From Marinobacter lipolyticus (GTDB lineage: Bacteria; Pseudomonadota; Gammaproteobacteria; Pseudomonadales; Oleiphilaceae), in assembly GCF_018424605.1 (NCBI RefSeq), contig NZ_QTKT01000001.1:124001-188000 (forward strand): a DNA stretch of 64,000 nucleotides, written 5' to 3'. The notes beneath the pieces were generated by a model. That model saw only the letters and a list, made by a program, of their open reading frames with translations. It had not been told where the DNA came from and did no database searches. Positions 53,233 through 63,584 of the stretch are shown here, piece after piece (positions within the stretch are counted from its first letter, which is position 1; every line of letters begins with the position of its first letter). A program made the position numbers and the translations under genes.

Positions 53233-54413
53233 GGCTGGTGAACAAACCCACGGACGACAAGAACGGCGTGCCGAACTCCGCCCCGGATGAGGCCACCTCC
53301 GACGGCGCTTCTGCCGTCATGAAAAGCTCCGATCTCTCGGCCGCCAAGGCGCCCGCAAGCACGGAGAAAAAAACCACCAGACCCGGCAAGGGAAAGACCG
53401 TTGCCCTGACCCTCGGCAGCGGCGGTGCCCGTGGCTACGCCCATATTGGCGCCATCGAGATCCTGCAGGAGCGCGGTTACGAAATCATCGCGATTTCCGG
53501 CTGCTCCATGGGTGCGCTGATCGGCGGGATGTATGGCGCCGGCAAAATGAAGGACTACAAGGACTGGGTAACCGGGCTAGGCCAGTTCGACGTGCTCAGG
53601 CTGCTCGATGTTACGTTCAGCGCCGTTGGTGCCATTCGCGGGGAAAAAATCTTTTCGGTGGTGCGGGAAATGCTCGGCGATACCCGTATCGAGGACTTGT
53701 CTATCGCCTACACCTCGGTGGCGACCGATCTGCTCGCCCACAAGGAGGTGTGGTTTCAGGAAGGCCCGCTGGATCAGGCTATCCGTGCCTCTGTGGCGAT
53801 CCCGGGCGTGGTGACGCCGCTGGTGCTGAATGGCCGCGTGCTGGTTGACGGCGCGGTGCTGAATCCATTGCCGATCAACCCGACCATATCCTCCCACGCG
53901 GACATGGTGGTGGCGGTGAATCTCAGTGGTGAAGACGATCGGCGGCGCCGCATTCCCGATGCAGCGTTCAGCGAGGCCGCCGAAGGCGACGAATGGGTCG
54001 ATGTGCTGCGGGAGAAGGCCTCGCGCTGGTTCGACTGGGACGCAATAAAAACGTTTACCGGTAAGAAAGCCGTTGGCGCTGACGAGGACACGCCCGAGGA
54101 AAAGATCAGCAAAGCCGTGGAGCAAGAAGCAGAGGCGTCTATCTCGCTTCCCGAAACGATCGACTGGGACAAGCTGGGTATTGGCAAGTTCGACGTGATG
54201 AACCTGACCATTGAGACGATGCAAAGCGCCCTGGTGCAATACAAGATCGCCGGCTATCCGCCGGATCTTCTGGTCAACGTGCCCAAAAACGCCTGCCGCA
54301 GTTACGATTACCACAAAGCGCCGGAACTGATTCAGCTGGGTCGCGAACGCATGGCGGCGGCCCTGGACCGGTACGAAGACAGCCGTACCAGCTCCGGGCC
54401 GCTGGCCATTTGA
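53229..54413 (+). CDS. Patatin-like phospholipase, RssA type
   Basis: 394 residues from the GTG at 53229 overlapping the previous stop; a GTG at 53238 is an alternative. A variable N-terminus of about 55 residues rich in Lys/Ala/Ser precedes the patatin domain: LTLGSGGARGYAHIGAI (oxyanion loop), GCSMGALIGG (Ser about 94) and DGAVLNPLP (Asp about 216). A helical C-terminal extension follows. It should hydrolyse phospholipids or lysophospholipids. Confidence 0.9.
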   Translation: MRLVNKPTDDKNGVPNSAPDEATSDGASAVMKSSDLSAAKAPASTEKKTTRPGKGKTVALTLGSGGARGYAHIGAIEILQERGYEIIAISGCSMGALIGGMYGAGKMKDYKDWVTGLGQFDVLRLLDVTFSAVGAIRGEKIFSVVREMLGDTRIEDLSIAYTSVATDLLAHKEVWFQEGPLDQAIRASVAIPGVVTPLVLNGRVLVDGAVLNPLPINPTISSHADMVVAVNLSGEDDRRRRIPDAAFSEAAEGDEWVDVLREKASRWFDWDAIKTFTGKKAVGADEDTPEEKISKAVEQEAEASISLPETIDWDKLGIGKFDVMNLTIETMQSALVQYKIAGYPPDLLVNVPKNACRSYDYHKAPELIQLGRERMAAALDRYEDSRTSSGPLAI

Positions 54414-54498
54414 CGGTTCCGGCCCCGGGGCTGCAGAGCGTTGGCCAATCAGCGTATAATGCCCACCTCACACGCACTTACACAGGAACCGCAATTCC

Positions 54499-55401
54499 GT
54501 GACCAGCCCTATCGATGATCTGGTGACCGTGAGGGATTACCTCCGGTACGTATCCTCACAGTTTTCTGCATCGCTCCTGTACTACGGTCATGGCACGGAC
54601 AACGTGTGGGATGAGGCCGTTCAACTGGTCATGCGTTCTCTGCACCTGCCGCTGGAGAACAATACCCTGTTTCTCGACGCTCGCCTGACCCGGGAAGAAC
54701 GGGAGCTGATCATCAGCCGTATGCGCCGCCGGATTGAGGAAAGGGTACCGCTGGCGTATCTGTTGGGCGAGGCCTGGTTCATGGGGCTGCCTTTCAACGT
54801 GGATGAACGAGTTCTGGTGCCACGGTCGCCGATCGGTGAGCTGATCGAGCGTGGCTTGCAGCCATGGCTTGGGGATCTCCCGGTCGAGCGTATTCTTGAC
54901 CTGTGCACCGGCAGCGGGTGCATCGGCATAGGGGCGGCAACGGTGTTCGAGGGCGCCAATGTCGACCTGGCGGATATCTCCGCCGACGCGCTTGAGGTGG
55001 CGGCTTCCAATATCGCCTTGCACGAACTTCAGGACCGGGTGCGCACCGTACAATCCGACGTGTTCAGCGGTATTGAGGGGCGCTACGATGTTATCCTGAG
55101 TAATCCGCCCTATGTGGACGCTGACGACCTGGCCGGCATGCCGGATGAGTTTCGCCATGAGCCGGAGTTGGGGCTGGCAGCCGGCGTTGACGGTCTGGAC
55201 ATAGCGCACCGGATCATTGCGGAAGCGGCAAATCATCTGAATCCGGGTGGCTTACTCATCGTGGAGGTGGGCAATAGCTGGGTAGCCCTTGATCAGGCGT
55301 ACCCAGATCTGCCGATCACCTGGCTGGATTTCGAGAATGGTGGAGACGGTGTGTTTGTTATTACCGCCGATGACCTGCGCCAGTGGCAGGGCAGATCCTG
55401 A
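54499..55401 (+). CDS. prmB: 50S ribosomal protein L3 N(5)-glutamine methyltransferase
   Basis: 300 residues, starting at GTG 54499 with AGGAA upstream. SAM-binding motif [14 protein letters not shown] (about 132) and the [10 protein letters not shown] substrate loop (about 197) define the PrmB/HemK family; the N-terminal region with [18 protein letters not shown] is PrmB-type. It methylates Gln150 of L3 to aid 50S assembly. The GTG codon begins inside TTCCGTGACC. Followed by aroC 36 bases later. Confidence 0.93.
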   Translation: MTSPIDDLVTVRDYLRYVSSQFSASLLYYGHGTDNVWDEAVQLVMRSLHLPLENNTLFLDARLTREERELIISRMRRRIEERVPLAYLLGEAWFMGLPFNVDERVLVPRSPIGELIERGLQPWLGDLPVERILDLCTGSGCIGIGAATVFEGANVDLADISADALEVAASNIALHELQDRVRTVQSDVFSGIEGRYDVILSNPPYVDADDLAGMPDEFRHEPELGLAAGVDGLDIAHRIIAEAANHLNPGGLLIVEVGNSWVALDQAYPDLPITWLDFENGGDGVFVITADDLRQWQGRS

Positions 55402-55437
55402 GAATTACTTTATAAACCTTTTATAAGATATTGAATC

Positions 55438-56532
55438 ATGTCGGGAAATACGTTCGGAAAGTTGTTCACGGTCACCACCTTCGGTGAAAGTCACGGGGCT
55501 GCCCTTGGTTGTATTATCGATGGCTGCCCTCCTGGTCTCGAGCTGTCCGAAGCGGACATGCAGCGGGATCTGGACCGTCGCAAGCCGGGGACATCCCGAC
55601 ACACCACCCAGCGCCGTGAAGCGGACGAAGTGAAAATTCTGTCCGGGGTATTCGAGGGCCGAACCACCGGAACGCCGATTGGTCTGGTGATCGAGAATAC
55701 CGATCAGCGCTCCAAGGACTATTCCAAGATCTCGGAACAGTTCCGCCCGGCGCATGCCGATTACACCTACGCCCATAAGTACGGGGTTCGGGATTACCGT
55801 GGCGGTGGCCGTTCCTCCGCACGGGAAACTGCGATGCGGGTCGCCGCCGGCGCGGTGGCGCGAAAGTTTCTCGAGCAGCGCCTGGGCATCACCATTCGGG
55901 GTTACCTTTCCCAGTTGGGGCCGATCAGAGCGGAGAAGCTCGATTGGGATCAGGTTCACCAGAACCCGTTCTTCTGCCCGGATGCCGACAAGGTAGCGAA
56001 AATGGAAGAGTACATGGACGCGCTTCGCAAAGAGGGCGATTCCATCGGTGCGCGCATCAATGTGGTGGCTGAGGGCGTTCCTCCCGGTCTTGGCGAGCCC
56101 ATTTTCGACCGCCTGGACGCGGATCTCGCCCACGCACTGATGAGTATCAATGCCGTTAAGGGCGTGGAGATTGGCGCCGGGTTCGGCTGTATCGACCAGA
56201 AAGGCACGGAGCACCGGGACGAGATGACCCCCGAGGGTTTTCTCTCCAACCACGCGGGCGGAGTGCTGGGAGGCATTTCCTCAGGGCAGCCGATCCTGGC
56301 GAGCATTGCCCTCAAGCCCACGTCCAGCCTGCGGTTGCCGGGGCGGAGTATCGATGTGCACGGCAATCCGGTGGAGGTGATTACCACCGGCCGCCACGAC
56401 CCCTGTGTCGGGATCCGCGCCACGCCCATCGCCGAGGCGATGATGGCCATCGTGCTGATGGACCATTACCTGCGCCACCGGGGGCAGAACGGTGATGTAT
56501 CGGTTTCCACCCCGGTACTCGGTCAGCTCTGA
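55438..56532 (+). CDS. aroC: Chorismate synthase
   Basis: 364 residues. FMN-dependent lyase of the shikimate pathway converting EPSP to chorismate. Signatures: GESHGAALG near residue 19, [14 protein letters not shown] loop [31 protein letters not shown] and [17 protein letters not shown]. PrmB-aroC adjacency matches Pseudomonas. No strong ribosome binding site is visible just upstream. Confidence 0.95.
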   Translation: MSGNTFGKLFTVTTFGESHGAALGCIIDGCPPGLELSEADMQRDLDRRKPGTSRHTTQRREADEVKILSGVFEGRTTGTPIGLVIENTDQRSKDYSKISEQFRPAHADYTYAHKYGVRDYRGGGRSSARETAMRVAAGAVARKFLEQRLGITIRGYLSQLGPIRAEKLDWDQVHQNPFFCPDADKVAKMEEYMDALRKEGDSIGARINVVAEGVPPGLGEPIFDRLDADLAHALMSINAVKGVEIGAGFGCIDQKGTEHRDEMTPEGFLSNHAGGVLGGISSGQPILASIALKPTSSLRLPGRSIDVHGNPVEVITTGRHDPCVGIRATPIAEAMMAIVLMDHYLRHRGQNGDVSVSTPVLGQL

Positions 56533-56549
56533 TACGCCCTGAGTGAGGA

Positions 56550-57713
56550 TTGTCTATTTACTGGCGGCTTTCTAACCTCTACTTCTGGTTTTTTGCCCTC
56601 CTCGGGGGGCTTTTGCCGTATTGGTCTCTCTATCTGGAGGGGCAGGGCTTTTCCTATCTTCAGATTGCCACGTTGATGGCGACCATCCAGCTCACCAAAA
56701 TCGTGGCACCCAGCGTTTGGGGCTGGCTCGGTGACCGGACCGGCCAGCGGGTGCGGCTGGTTCGGTTTGGCGCCATCACCGGATCGCTGTTCTTTGCCGG
56801 AGTTTTTCTGGAACCGGGTTTTTGGGGCCTGCTGCTGGTGATGCTGGCATTTACCTTCTTCTGGAATGCCATTCTGCCCTTGTATGAGGTCATCACCCTG
56901 CGAAGCCTCGGCCAACAGAAAGACCGGTACGGCAAGGTCAGGCTGTGGGGGTCGGTGGGGTTCATCGGTGCCGTAGCGCTGGTTGGCGGCATTCTGGAGT
57001 GGGTGCCGATCCAGACCTTGCCCTGGCTGCTGCTGCCGGTGTTTGCCGGGATCGCGGTATCCGCGTTTCTGGTGCCGTCAGAGCGCGGGGAGCAAAAACC
57101 GCCCGCGCCCGAAGGCAGTCTCAGGGCGATTGTGACCCACCCCGCGGTGGTGGCGTTCTTCCTGATGAACTTCCTGCTCCAGGTCTCCCACGGGGCGTAT
57201 TACACCTTTTTCAGTATTCATCTGGAGCAGCATGGTTACGGCAAGCTCTCTATTGGCCTGTTGTGGTCACTTGGGGTGCTGGCGGAGATCGGGCTATTCC
57301 TTATCATGCACAGACTGACCCGGCGGTTGTCGGTGCGTCAGATTGCAATCGGTGCGTTGACCCTCACGATGATTCGCTGGATCCTGATTGCCGAGCTCAC
57401 CGGCTCGGTGGTTGTGCTGGTCTTTGCGCAGCTGCTGCATGCCGCCTCATACGGCGCGCTGCACGCCATTTCGGTTCAGTATGTTCAGGGTTTCTTCGGT
57501 AAACATCACCATGGCCAGGGACAGGCGCTGTACAGCGGTCTGACGTTTGGCGCCGGCGGTGCCCTGGGTGCCTGGCTTTCCGGCTTTCTGGTGGAAGGCT
57601 TCAGTACCGCGGCCGCGTTCTGGGGCGGTGCGGCGGCCATGCTGGTCGCCATTGTCATCACCTGGCGCGGCTTGCGCCCTCCGCCTTCCGGCGACGAAGG
57701 ACTTGCCGGCTGA
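56550..57713 (+). CDS. Major facilitator superfamily transporter (HcaT-like)
   Basis: 387 residues with about twelve membrane helices. It resembles the HcaT/YcaD-type MFS (SIYWRLSNLYFWFFALLGGL start; LWGSVGFIGAVALVGGILEW). Starts at TTG 56550 with GAGG upstream. The transported compound is unknown. It follows aroC at 17 bases. Confidence 0.87.
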   Translation: MSIYWRLSNLYFWFFALLGGLLPYWSLYLEGQGFSYLQIATLMATIQLTKIVAPSVWGWLGDRTGQRVRLVRFGAITGSLFFAGVFLEPGFWGLLLVMLAFTFFWNAILPLYEVITLRSLGQQKDRYGKVRLWGSVGFIGAVALVGGILEWVPIQTLPWLLLPVFAGIAVSAFLVPSERGEQKPPAPEGSLRAIVTHPAVVAFFLMNFLLQVSHGAYYTFFSIHLEQHGYGKLSIGLLWSLGVLAEIGLFLIMHRLTRRLSVRQIAIGALTLTMIRWILIAELTGSVVVLVFAQLLHAASYGALHAISVQYVQGFFGKHHHGQGQALYSGLTFGAGGALGAWLSGFLVEGFSTAAAFWGGAAAMLVAIVITWRGLRPPPSGDEGLAG

Positions 57714-57716
57714 CCG

Positions 57717-58601
57717 CTAGCGGATGACCGGTTGCTGTTCTTCCTGCTGAACCACATCAATCAGTGCCCTCGCGGCGCTGGACAGCTGGCGTCCGGCTAA
57801 TCCGACCGCCCCCAGCACCCGGGTAACCGGAATGCCCGGATCGAGACGCTGCACGCTGTTATCCACCATGCTCAAGGGGAGTACGCTCCAGCCCAGGCCA
57901 ACGCTGGTCATCATCTTGATCGTCTCCAGATAGTTTGTGGGCATTTGAGGGTGTAGTGGCAGGTTGGCTTCCAGGAACAGTCGACTGACCACGCGGTAGG
58001 TGGCGGTGGTGGTGTCAGGAAGCAGCGCGGGGTACTGGGCCAGGTCCGCCAGGGTCAGGGCTTCCCGGGTGGCCAGGCTATGTTCCGGTCCACAAACGAA
58101 GGCCATGGGGTCCGCCCATTGCTCATACACCCTGAAATGCCGGTCCATGCTGTCGCTGAGCGTCACAAACGCCAGTTCCGCGTTGCGCTTGCGCATTTGC
58201 TCGTAGGCCGCGTCGGACTCCATGAATTGCAGGCTCAGTGCGACGTCGGGGAAGTTCCGGGTGAATCGCCGCAACCAGTTGGGCAGATGGTGCAGGCCAA
58301 TGTGGTGGCTGGCAATAATGGGCAGTTCCCCTTCCACGGTAGCGGAGTCCGCCGACAGCGCCATTCGCGCGTTGTGGATTTCATCAACGATCCTGCGGGC
58401 GTGGGGCAGCAGCCGGGCGCCGGCATCGGTCATCCGCAATTGACGATGGCTGCGGTCGATCAATGTTGCACCCAACTGATTCTCGAGCGCCGCCAGTCGC
58501 TTGGAAATCGCCGGCTGGGTTAGATGGAGAGTGTCGGCGGCCTCGGAAAACGAGCCCTGATCGACAATGGTCAGGAATGCTTTTAGAGAATTTGATTCCA
58601 T
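57717..58601 (-). CDS. LysR-type transcriptional regulator
   Basis: 294 residues. HTH AFLTIVDQGSFSEAADTLHLTQPAISKRLAALE at the N-terminus (positions about 8-40) and a typical effector-binding domain. It is divergent from leuC, separated by 170 bases with a T-N11-A dyad, so it may regulate leuCD and itself. Convergent with the MFS gene, stop codons three bases apart. Confidence 0.9.
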   Translation of the reverse strand: MESNSLKAFLTIVDQGSFSEAADTLHLTQPAISKRLAALENQLGATLIDRSHRQLRMTDAGARLLPHARRIVDEIHNARMALSADSATVEGELPIIASHHIGLHHLPNWLRRFTRNFPDVALSLQFMESDAAYEQMRKRNAELAFVTLSDSMDRHFRVYEQWADPMAFVCGPEHSLATREALTLADLAQYPALLPDTTTATYRVVSRLFLEANLPLHPQMPTNYLETIKMMTSVGLGWSVLPLSMVDNSVQRLDPGIPVTRVLGAVGLAGRQLSSAARALIDVVQQEEQQPVIR

Positions 58602-58643
58602 GCTGCTTCGGCCCGGCGCTTGGGATGGGTGTTGCTACTAAAG

Positions 58644-58660
58644 CATAACGCTAAAGTATG
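58644..58660. promoter_or_regulatory. LysR-type box (T-N11-A) between the LysR gene and leuC
   Basis: CATA at 58644-58647 and TATG at 58657-58660 form a CATA-N9-TATG dyad fitting T-N11-A. Next to it CTAAAG is repeated (58638-58643 and 58651-58656). It lies 43 bases from the LysR start and 112 bases from leuC. Confidence 0.4.
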
Positions 58661-58771
58661 CCTGCCTGGAATGCAACGAATGAAAAACATGAATTGAGGT
58701 TATTGGGTTCAAGGCGGTAAACTGAGCACATCCAAGTGATAAACCAAAACCCCCAGAGAGTGAGAGAGATC

Positions 58772-60190
58772 ATGGCGGGCAAGACCTTATACGACAAATT
58801 GTGGGACGACCATCTCGTCAAACAGCGCGATGACGGCTCCGCGCTGATATACATCGACAGACAACTTCTCCACGAGGTGACCTCACCGCAGGCCTTTGAG
58901 GGTCTTCGGCTGGCAGGCCGCAAGCCTTGGCGGCTGGACGCCAACCTGGCAACGCCTGATCATAACGTGCCCACCACGGACCGCGACCGCGGCGTTGAGG
59001 GCATTGTCGATCCGGTATCCCGCATCCAGGTGGAAACCCTGGACAAGAACTGCGATGAGTTCGGTATCCTCGAGTTCAAGATCAAGGATCAGCGCCAGGG
59101 CATCGTGCACGTTATCGGGCCGGAGCAGGGTGCGACGCTGCCCGGGATGAGCATTGTCTGTGGCGACTCCCACACGTCTACCCACGGCGCTTTTGGCTGT
59201 CTGGCCCACGGTATCGGAACCAGCGAAGTGGAGCACGTGCTGGCGACCCAGTGCCTGGTCCAGAAGAAAATGAAGAACATGCTGGTAAAAGTGAATGGCA
59301 AGCTGGGTCCGGGTGTGACCGGCAAAGACGTGGTGCTGGCAATTATCGGCCGGATCGGCACCGCTGGCGGCACCGGTTATGCGATTGAATTCGGGGGCGA
59401 TGCCATCCGGGGGCTGAGCATGGAAGCCCGCATGACCATCTGCAACATGTCCATCGAGGCCGGTGCCCGGGTGGGTATGGTCGCCGTTGACGACAACACC
59501 ATCAATTACGTCAAGGGGCGGCCATTCTCGCCGACCGGCGAAAGCTGGGAGGCGGCGGTCAAATACTGGCGTACGCTTCACAGTGATGACGACGCGGTCT
59601 TCGACAAAGTGGTCGAGCTTGACGGTGCGGACATCAAACCTCAGGTCAGTTGGGGAACCTCGCCGGAAATGGTGGCCGGTATCGACGGTCGGGTGCCGGA
59701 CCCGGAGCAGGAGTCCGATCCGATCAAGCGTGAAGGCATCGTCCGCGCCCTGAAATACATGGGGCTGGCGCCCAACCAGGCGATCACCGATATCCAGCTG
59801 GATCGCGTATTTATCGGTTCCTGTACCAACAGCCGTATCGAAGATCTGCGGGAAGCGGCGGCCGTGGTCAAGGGTCGCAAGGTTTCTCCCACGCTCAAGC
59901 AGGCCATGGTCGTGCCGGGTTCCGGTCTGGTGAAGGCCCAGGCCGAAGAAGAGGGCCTGGATAAGATCTTCCTGGAGGCAGGGTTGGAGTGGCGCGACCC
60001 GGGTTGCTCAATGTGCCTGGCGATGAACGCCGATAAGCTCGGGCAGGGGGAACACTGTGCCTCCACGTCGAACCGTAATTTCGAAGGGCGTCAGGGGTTC
60101 GGTGGCCGCACCCACCTGGTCAGCCCGGCGATGGCGGCCGCCGCTGCGGTATCCGGCCATTTCGTTGATGTCCGCGAACTGATGAACTGA
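58772..60190 (+). CDS. leuC: 3-isopropylmalate dehydratase large subunit
   Basis: 472 residues from the ATG at 58772 ([20 protein letters not shown]) with AGAGAG upstream; the longer in-frame ATG at 58736 is unsupported. Aconitase-type [4Fe-4S] Cys are in [12 protein letters not shown] (about 352) and [11 protein letters not shown] (about 412 and 415). It isomerises 2-isopropylmalate to 3-isopropylmalate with LeuD. First of leuC-leuD-leuB in one direction. Confidence 0.95.
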   Translation: MAGKTLYDKLWDDHLVKQRDDGSALIYIDRQLLHEVTSPQAFEGLRLAGRKPWRLDANLATPDHNVPTTDRDRGVEGIVDPVSRIQVETLDKNCDEFGILEFKIKDQRQGIVHVIGPEQGATLPGMSIVCGDSHTSTHGAFGCLAHGIGTSEVEHVLATQCLVQKKMKNMLVKVNGKLGPGVTGKDVVLAIIGRIGTAGGTGYAIEFGGDAIRGLSMEARMTICNMSIEAGARVGMVAVDDNTINYVKGRPFSPTGESWEAAVKYWRTLHSDDDAVFDKVVELDGADIKPQVSWGTSPEMVAGIDGRVPDPEQESDPIKREGIVRALKYMGLAPNQAITDIQLDRVFIGSCTNSRIEDLREAAAVVKGRKVSPTLKQAMVVPGSGLVKAQAEEEGLDKIFLEAGLEWRDPGCSMCLAMNADKLGQGEHCASTSNRNFEGRQGFGGRTHLVSPAMAAAAAVSGHFVDVRELMN

Positions 60191-60206
60191 TCCACAGGAG
60201 ACAACC

Positions 60207-60854
60207 ATGCGTGCATTTACGCAACATCAGGGCCTGGTGGCCCCCATGGACCGTTCCAATGTGGACACGGACATGATCATTCCCAAGCAGTTCCTGAAAT
60301 CCATCAAGCGCACCGGGTTCGGCCCGAACCTGTTCGATGAGTTGCGGTACCTTGATGAAGGCAAGCCGGATCAGGACTGCTCCGAGCGCCCGATCAATCC
60401 GGATTTCGTGCTTAACCAGGATCGCTACAAGAACGCCAGTGTGCTGCTGGCTCGCAGCAATTTCGGATGCGGCTCAAGTCGTGAGCACGCACCCTGGGCG
60501 CTGGACGATTACGGTTTTCGGGTAATCATCGCACCGAGTTTTGCCGACATCTTCTACAACAACTGCTTTAAGAATGGGTTGTTACCCATTGTTCTTGAAG
60601 AAAGTATTGTTGATCGTCTATTTCAGGAAGCGGAAGCCGAGGTGGGTTACCAGCTGGCCGTGGACCTGGAAGCCAGGACCGTTACCACGCCATCGGGAGA
60701 GTCCTTCGGGTTCGAGGTTGATGACTTCCGCCGGCACTGCCTGTTGAACGGTCTGGATGATATCGGCGTGACCCTGGAAGATGCCGACCTGATCAAATCC
60801 TATGAAGACAGCCGTCGCAAAACCGCGCCCTGGTTATTTGGTGCCGGTAGCTGA
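60207..60854 (+). CDS. leuD: 3-isopropylmalate dehydratase small subunit
   Basis: 215 residues, the usual length. Swivel domain with [18 protein letters not shown] (about 85) and [14 protein letters not shown]. It forms the heterodimer with LeuC. It starts 16 bases after leuC with AGGAGA upstream of the ATG. Confidence 0.95.
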   Translation: MRAFTQHQGLVAPMDRSNVDTDMIIPKQFLKSIKRTGFGPNLFDELRYLDEGKPDQDCSERPINPDFVLNQDRYKNASVLLARSNFGCGSSREHAPWALDDYGFRVIIAPSFADIFYNNCFKNGLLPIVLEESIVDRLFQEAEAEVGYQLAVDLEARTVTTPSGESFGFEVDDFRRHCLLNGLDDIGVTLEDADLIKSYEDSRRKTAPWLFGAGS

Positions 60855-60914
60855 TCGAGCGTCGGTTTGTCCGACGTCGTAATTCATTACATTCAAAATC
60901 TGCAAGGAAAGGCT

Positions 60915-61988
60915 ATGTCCAGAACAGTACTCATGTTGCCCGGCGACGGCATCGGTCCGGAAATCGTTGCCGAAGCCGAAAAAGTGCTTCACAAGATTAA
61001 CGAGCAGTTCGATCTGGGGCTGAGTTTTGAGTCGGGCCTGGTCGGTGGCGCTGCCATTGATCAGACCGACAGCCCGTTGCCCGATGAAACCCTGGAGAAA
61101 GCCAGCAAGGCGGACGCCATATTGCTGGGCGCCGTCGGCGGACCGCAGTGGGACGACCTGCCCATGGCGAGGAGGCCGGAAAAGGGGTTGCTGGGGCTGC
61201 GCTCCAATCTGGAGTTGTTCGCCAATCTGCGCCCGGCGATTCTGTATCCGCAACTGGCGTCCGCGTCGTCGCTGAAGCCCGAGGTGGTATCCGGTCTGGA
61301 CATCATGATCGTGCGGGAACTGACCGGCGGCATCTACTTCGGGCAGCCCCGGGGCGTGCGTGAACTGGAGAGCGGTGAGCGCCAGGGATACAACACCTAC
61401 GCCTACACTGAATCCGAGATCCGCCGCATTGGCCGCGTGGCCTTCGAAGCCGCGCAACAGCGGGGCAAGAAGCTGTGTTCTGTGGACAAGGCCAACGTGC
61501 TGGAAGTGACCGTGCTGTGGCGGGAAATCATGAACGACCTGCGCCGTGAATATCCGGACGTGGAGCTGTCCCACATGTATGTCGATAATGCGGCCATGCA
61601 GCTGGTGCGTGCGCCCAAGCAGTTCGATGTGATTGTGACTGGCAACATGTTTGGTGATATTCTTTCGGACGAAGCGGCTATGCTCACCGGCTCCATCGGT
61701 ATGTTGCCCTCGGCGTCGCTGAACTCCGAAAAGCAGGGGATGTATGAGCCCTGTCACGGGTCTGCGCCGGATATTGCCGGGCAGGGCATCGCCAATCCGC
61801 TGGCCACCATCCTCAGTGCCGCCATGATGCTGCGGTACAGCCTGAACGAGGAGAAAGCCGCCGAAGCTATTGAAGCGGCGGTCAGCAAGGTTCTGGATCA
61901 GGGGCTGCGAACAGCGGACATCATGTCCGAAGGCGCCAGCAAAGTCTCCACCCGGGAAATGGGTGAAGCGGTTCTGGCGGCGCTGTAA
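60915..61988 (+). CDS. leuB: 3-isopropylmalate dehydrogenase
   Basis: 357 residues from the ATG at 60915 with AAGGAAAG upstream; a 16-codon in-frame extension is unsupported. [14 protein letters not shown] at the N-terminus, and [20 protein letters not shown] carrying the metal-binding Asp residues (about 240). It oxidises and decarboxylates 3-isopropylmalate using NAD. 60 bases after leuD. Confidence 0.95.
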   Translation: MSRTVLMLPGDGIGPEIVAEAEKVLHKINEQFDLGLSFESGLVGGAAIDQTDSPLPDETLEKASKADAILLGAVGGPQWDDLPMARRPEKGLLGLRSNLELFANLRPAILYPQLASASSLKPEVVSGLDIMIVRELTGGIYFGQPRGVRELESGERQGYNTYAYTESEIRRIGRVAFEAAQQRGKKLCSVDKANVLEVTVLWREIMNDLRREYPDVELSHMYVDNAAMQLVRAPKQFDVIVTGNMFGDILSDEAAMLTGSIGMLPSASLNSEKQGMYEPCHGSAPDIAGQGIANPLATILSAAMMLRYSLNEEKAAEAIEAAVSKVLDQGLRTADIMSEGASKVSTREMGEAVLAAL

Positions 61989-62022
61989 CCGGCAAATCCC
62001 TCCCAGTGTATTTGAGACCCGA

Positions 62023-62044
62023 CGGTAACGCGACGCAGTTACCG
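62023..62044. repeat. Inverted repeat CGGTAAC-N8-GTTACCG ahead of asd
   Basis: Perfect 7-base arms (62023-62029 and 62038-62044) in the leuB-asd gap. No T run follows, so it is not a standard terminator; could be an operator or a leader hairpin. Confidence 0.35.
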
Positions 62045-62117
62045 CGGGATCACCCATCCTGTCCCTGCCAGCGATAAAGGTAGCGGGCGGGCATAAAACG
62101 AGGTTCAAAGGTCGCAC

Positions 62118-63233
62118 ATGAAGCGAGTTGGACTTGTAGGTTGGCGTGGCATGGTGGGCTCGGTCCTCATGCAGCGCATGCGTGAAGAAAACGATTTCGC
62201 TGACATCGAACCGGTCTTTTTTACCACATCCCAGGCTGGCAAGCCGGCACCGGATGTAGGGAAAGAGGGCGTTCCACCACTGCAGGATGCGTTCGACGTC
62301 GAGATTCTGAAGACCATGGACGTGATTGTGACCTGTCAGGGTGGCGATTACACCGGTGCGGTTTATCAGAAACTCCGAGACGCGGGCTGGGAAGGCTACT
62401 GGATCGATGCGGCATCCACGCTTCGCATGGTGGACCATTCAGTAATTGTTCTGGATCCGGTCAACCGCAACGTGATTGATGCCGCGCTCGACAAGGGCGT
62501 GAAAGACTACATCGGCGGCAATTGCACCGTTAGCCTGATGATGCTGGCCCTCGGTGGCCTGCTGGAGCAGGATCTGATTGAGTGGGTATCACCCATGACC
62601 TATCAGGCCGCTTCCGGTTCCGGCGCGCAGAATATGCGTGAACTGCTCAATCAGATGGGCGAGCTCAACAACAGCGTCCGTTCCGAGCTTGAGGATCCGT
62701 CTTCCGCGATTCTGGAAATTGACCGCAAGGTGACCGAAACCATGCGGTCGGACGGTTTCCCGACCGAGCACTTCCAGGTCCCGCTGGCGGGCAGTCTCAT
62801 TCCGTTCATCGACAAACAGCTCGACAACGGCATGAGCAAGGAAGAATGGAAAGCCGGTGTTGAAACCAACAAGATCCTCGGGCGCTCGGATAACCCGATC
62901 CCGATTGATGGTATCTGCGTGCGGATCGGCGCCATGCGCTCCCACAGTCAGGCGCTGACCATCAAGCTGAAAAAGGATCTGCCGGTCGCGGAAATCGAGT
63001 CGATCCTGGCCAAGGCCAACGATTGGGTCAAAGTGATTCCCAATGACCGTGACGCCACCATCGAGGAGCTGACGCCGGCCAAAGTGACCGGAACACTGAG
63101 CGTGCCGATCGGTCGCATCCGCAAACTGACCATGGGACCGGAGTACATTTCGGCCTTCACCGTGGGTGATCAGTTGCTGTGGGGCGCTGCCGAACCGCTG
63201 CGTCGTATGCTGCGAATTCTGCAGGAACGCTAG
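62118..63233 (+). CDS. asd: Aspartate-semialdehyde dehydrogenase
   Basis: 371 residues. NADP-binding [14 protein letters not shown] at the N-terminus and catalytic Cys in [15 protein letters not shown] (about 135); [14 protein letters not shown] follows. It reduces aspartyl phosphate to the semialdehyde feeding lysine, DAP, threonine and methionine synthesis. Gene order leuB-asd-fimV is as in Pseudomonas. Confidence 0.95.
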   Translation: MKRVGLVGWRGMVGSVLMQRMREENDFADIEPVFFTTSQAGKPAPDVGKEGVPPLQDAFDVEILKTMDVIVTCQGGDYTGAVYQKLRDAGWEGYWIDAASTLRMVDHSVIVLDPVNRNVIDAALDKGVKDYIGGNCTVSLMMLALGGLLEQDLIEWVSPMTYQAASGSGAQNMRELLNQMGELNNSVRSELEDPSSAILEIDRKVTETMRSDGFPTEHFQVPLAGSLIPFIDKQLDNGMSKEEWKAGVETNKILGRSDNPIPIDGICVRIGAMRSHSQALTIKLKKDLPVAEIESILAKANDWVKVIPNDRDATIEELTPAKVTGTLSVPIGRIRKLTMGPEYISAFTVGDQLLWGAAEPLRRMLRILQER

Positions 63234-63292
63234 TGGCTTTGTAACAGTCGGTATTTATTGCCAACTGTGTCCGGTTTCAGATAACCGGTACG

Positions 63293-63320
63293 GGGCGGAG
63301 GCTGAAATCAGCCTCCGCCC
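63293..63320 (+). terminator. Intrinsic terminator after asd
   Basis: GGGCGGAGGCTG and CAGCCTCCGCCC around AAAT, a stem of about 12 base pairs, followed after a few bases by TTATTTTTC. It ends the asd transcript. Confidence 0.8.
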
Positions 63321-63584
63321 CTGTTATTTTTCATGGGCCAAAGATTCGAAAGAGCGCGAGCTGATCATCGTTCGGTAACAGTAAGTTCCAAGCCATTTAT
63401 CAACAAATGGTGCAACGACTGCAGCTGATTGATTGATAAAGCGGGCTTTATCAACAATACTTGGCCCACTGAATATTAAAAAGATTACATAATAACTATA
63501 GAAAACCAGACGGAAGTCATCCAACCTCGTCCGATTCTGTTTGAAAAAGCAGTAACGAATAACGGAGACTGGTAAGGAAAAAGC
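63321..63584. promoter_or_regulatory. AT-rich regulatory region upstream of fimV with repeated TTTATCAA
   Basis: No gene is seen between asd and fimV (63234-63584). TTTATCAACAA occurs at 63396-63406 and 63447-63457, and its complement TTGATAAA at 63433-63440. TTGATAAAGC (63433-63442) and GCTTTATCAA (63445-63454) form a 10+2+10 perfect palindrome, and CCATTT/AAATGG (63393-63410) a second dyad. Confidence 0.45.

Noticed and set aside
60834..62438. 534-residue open frame on the minus strand
   Set aside because: It lies antisense to leuB and asd, both certain genes; the long frame reflects high GC, and its translation shows no recognisable domain.
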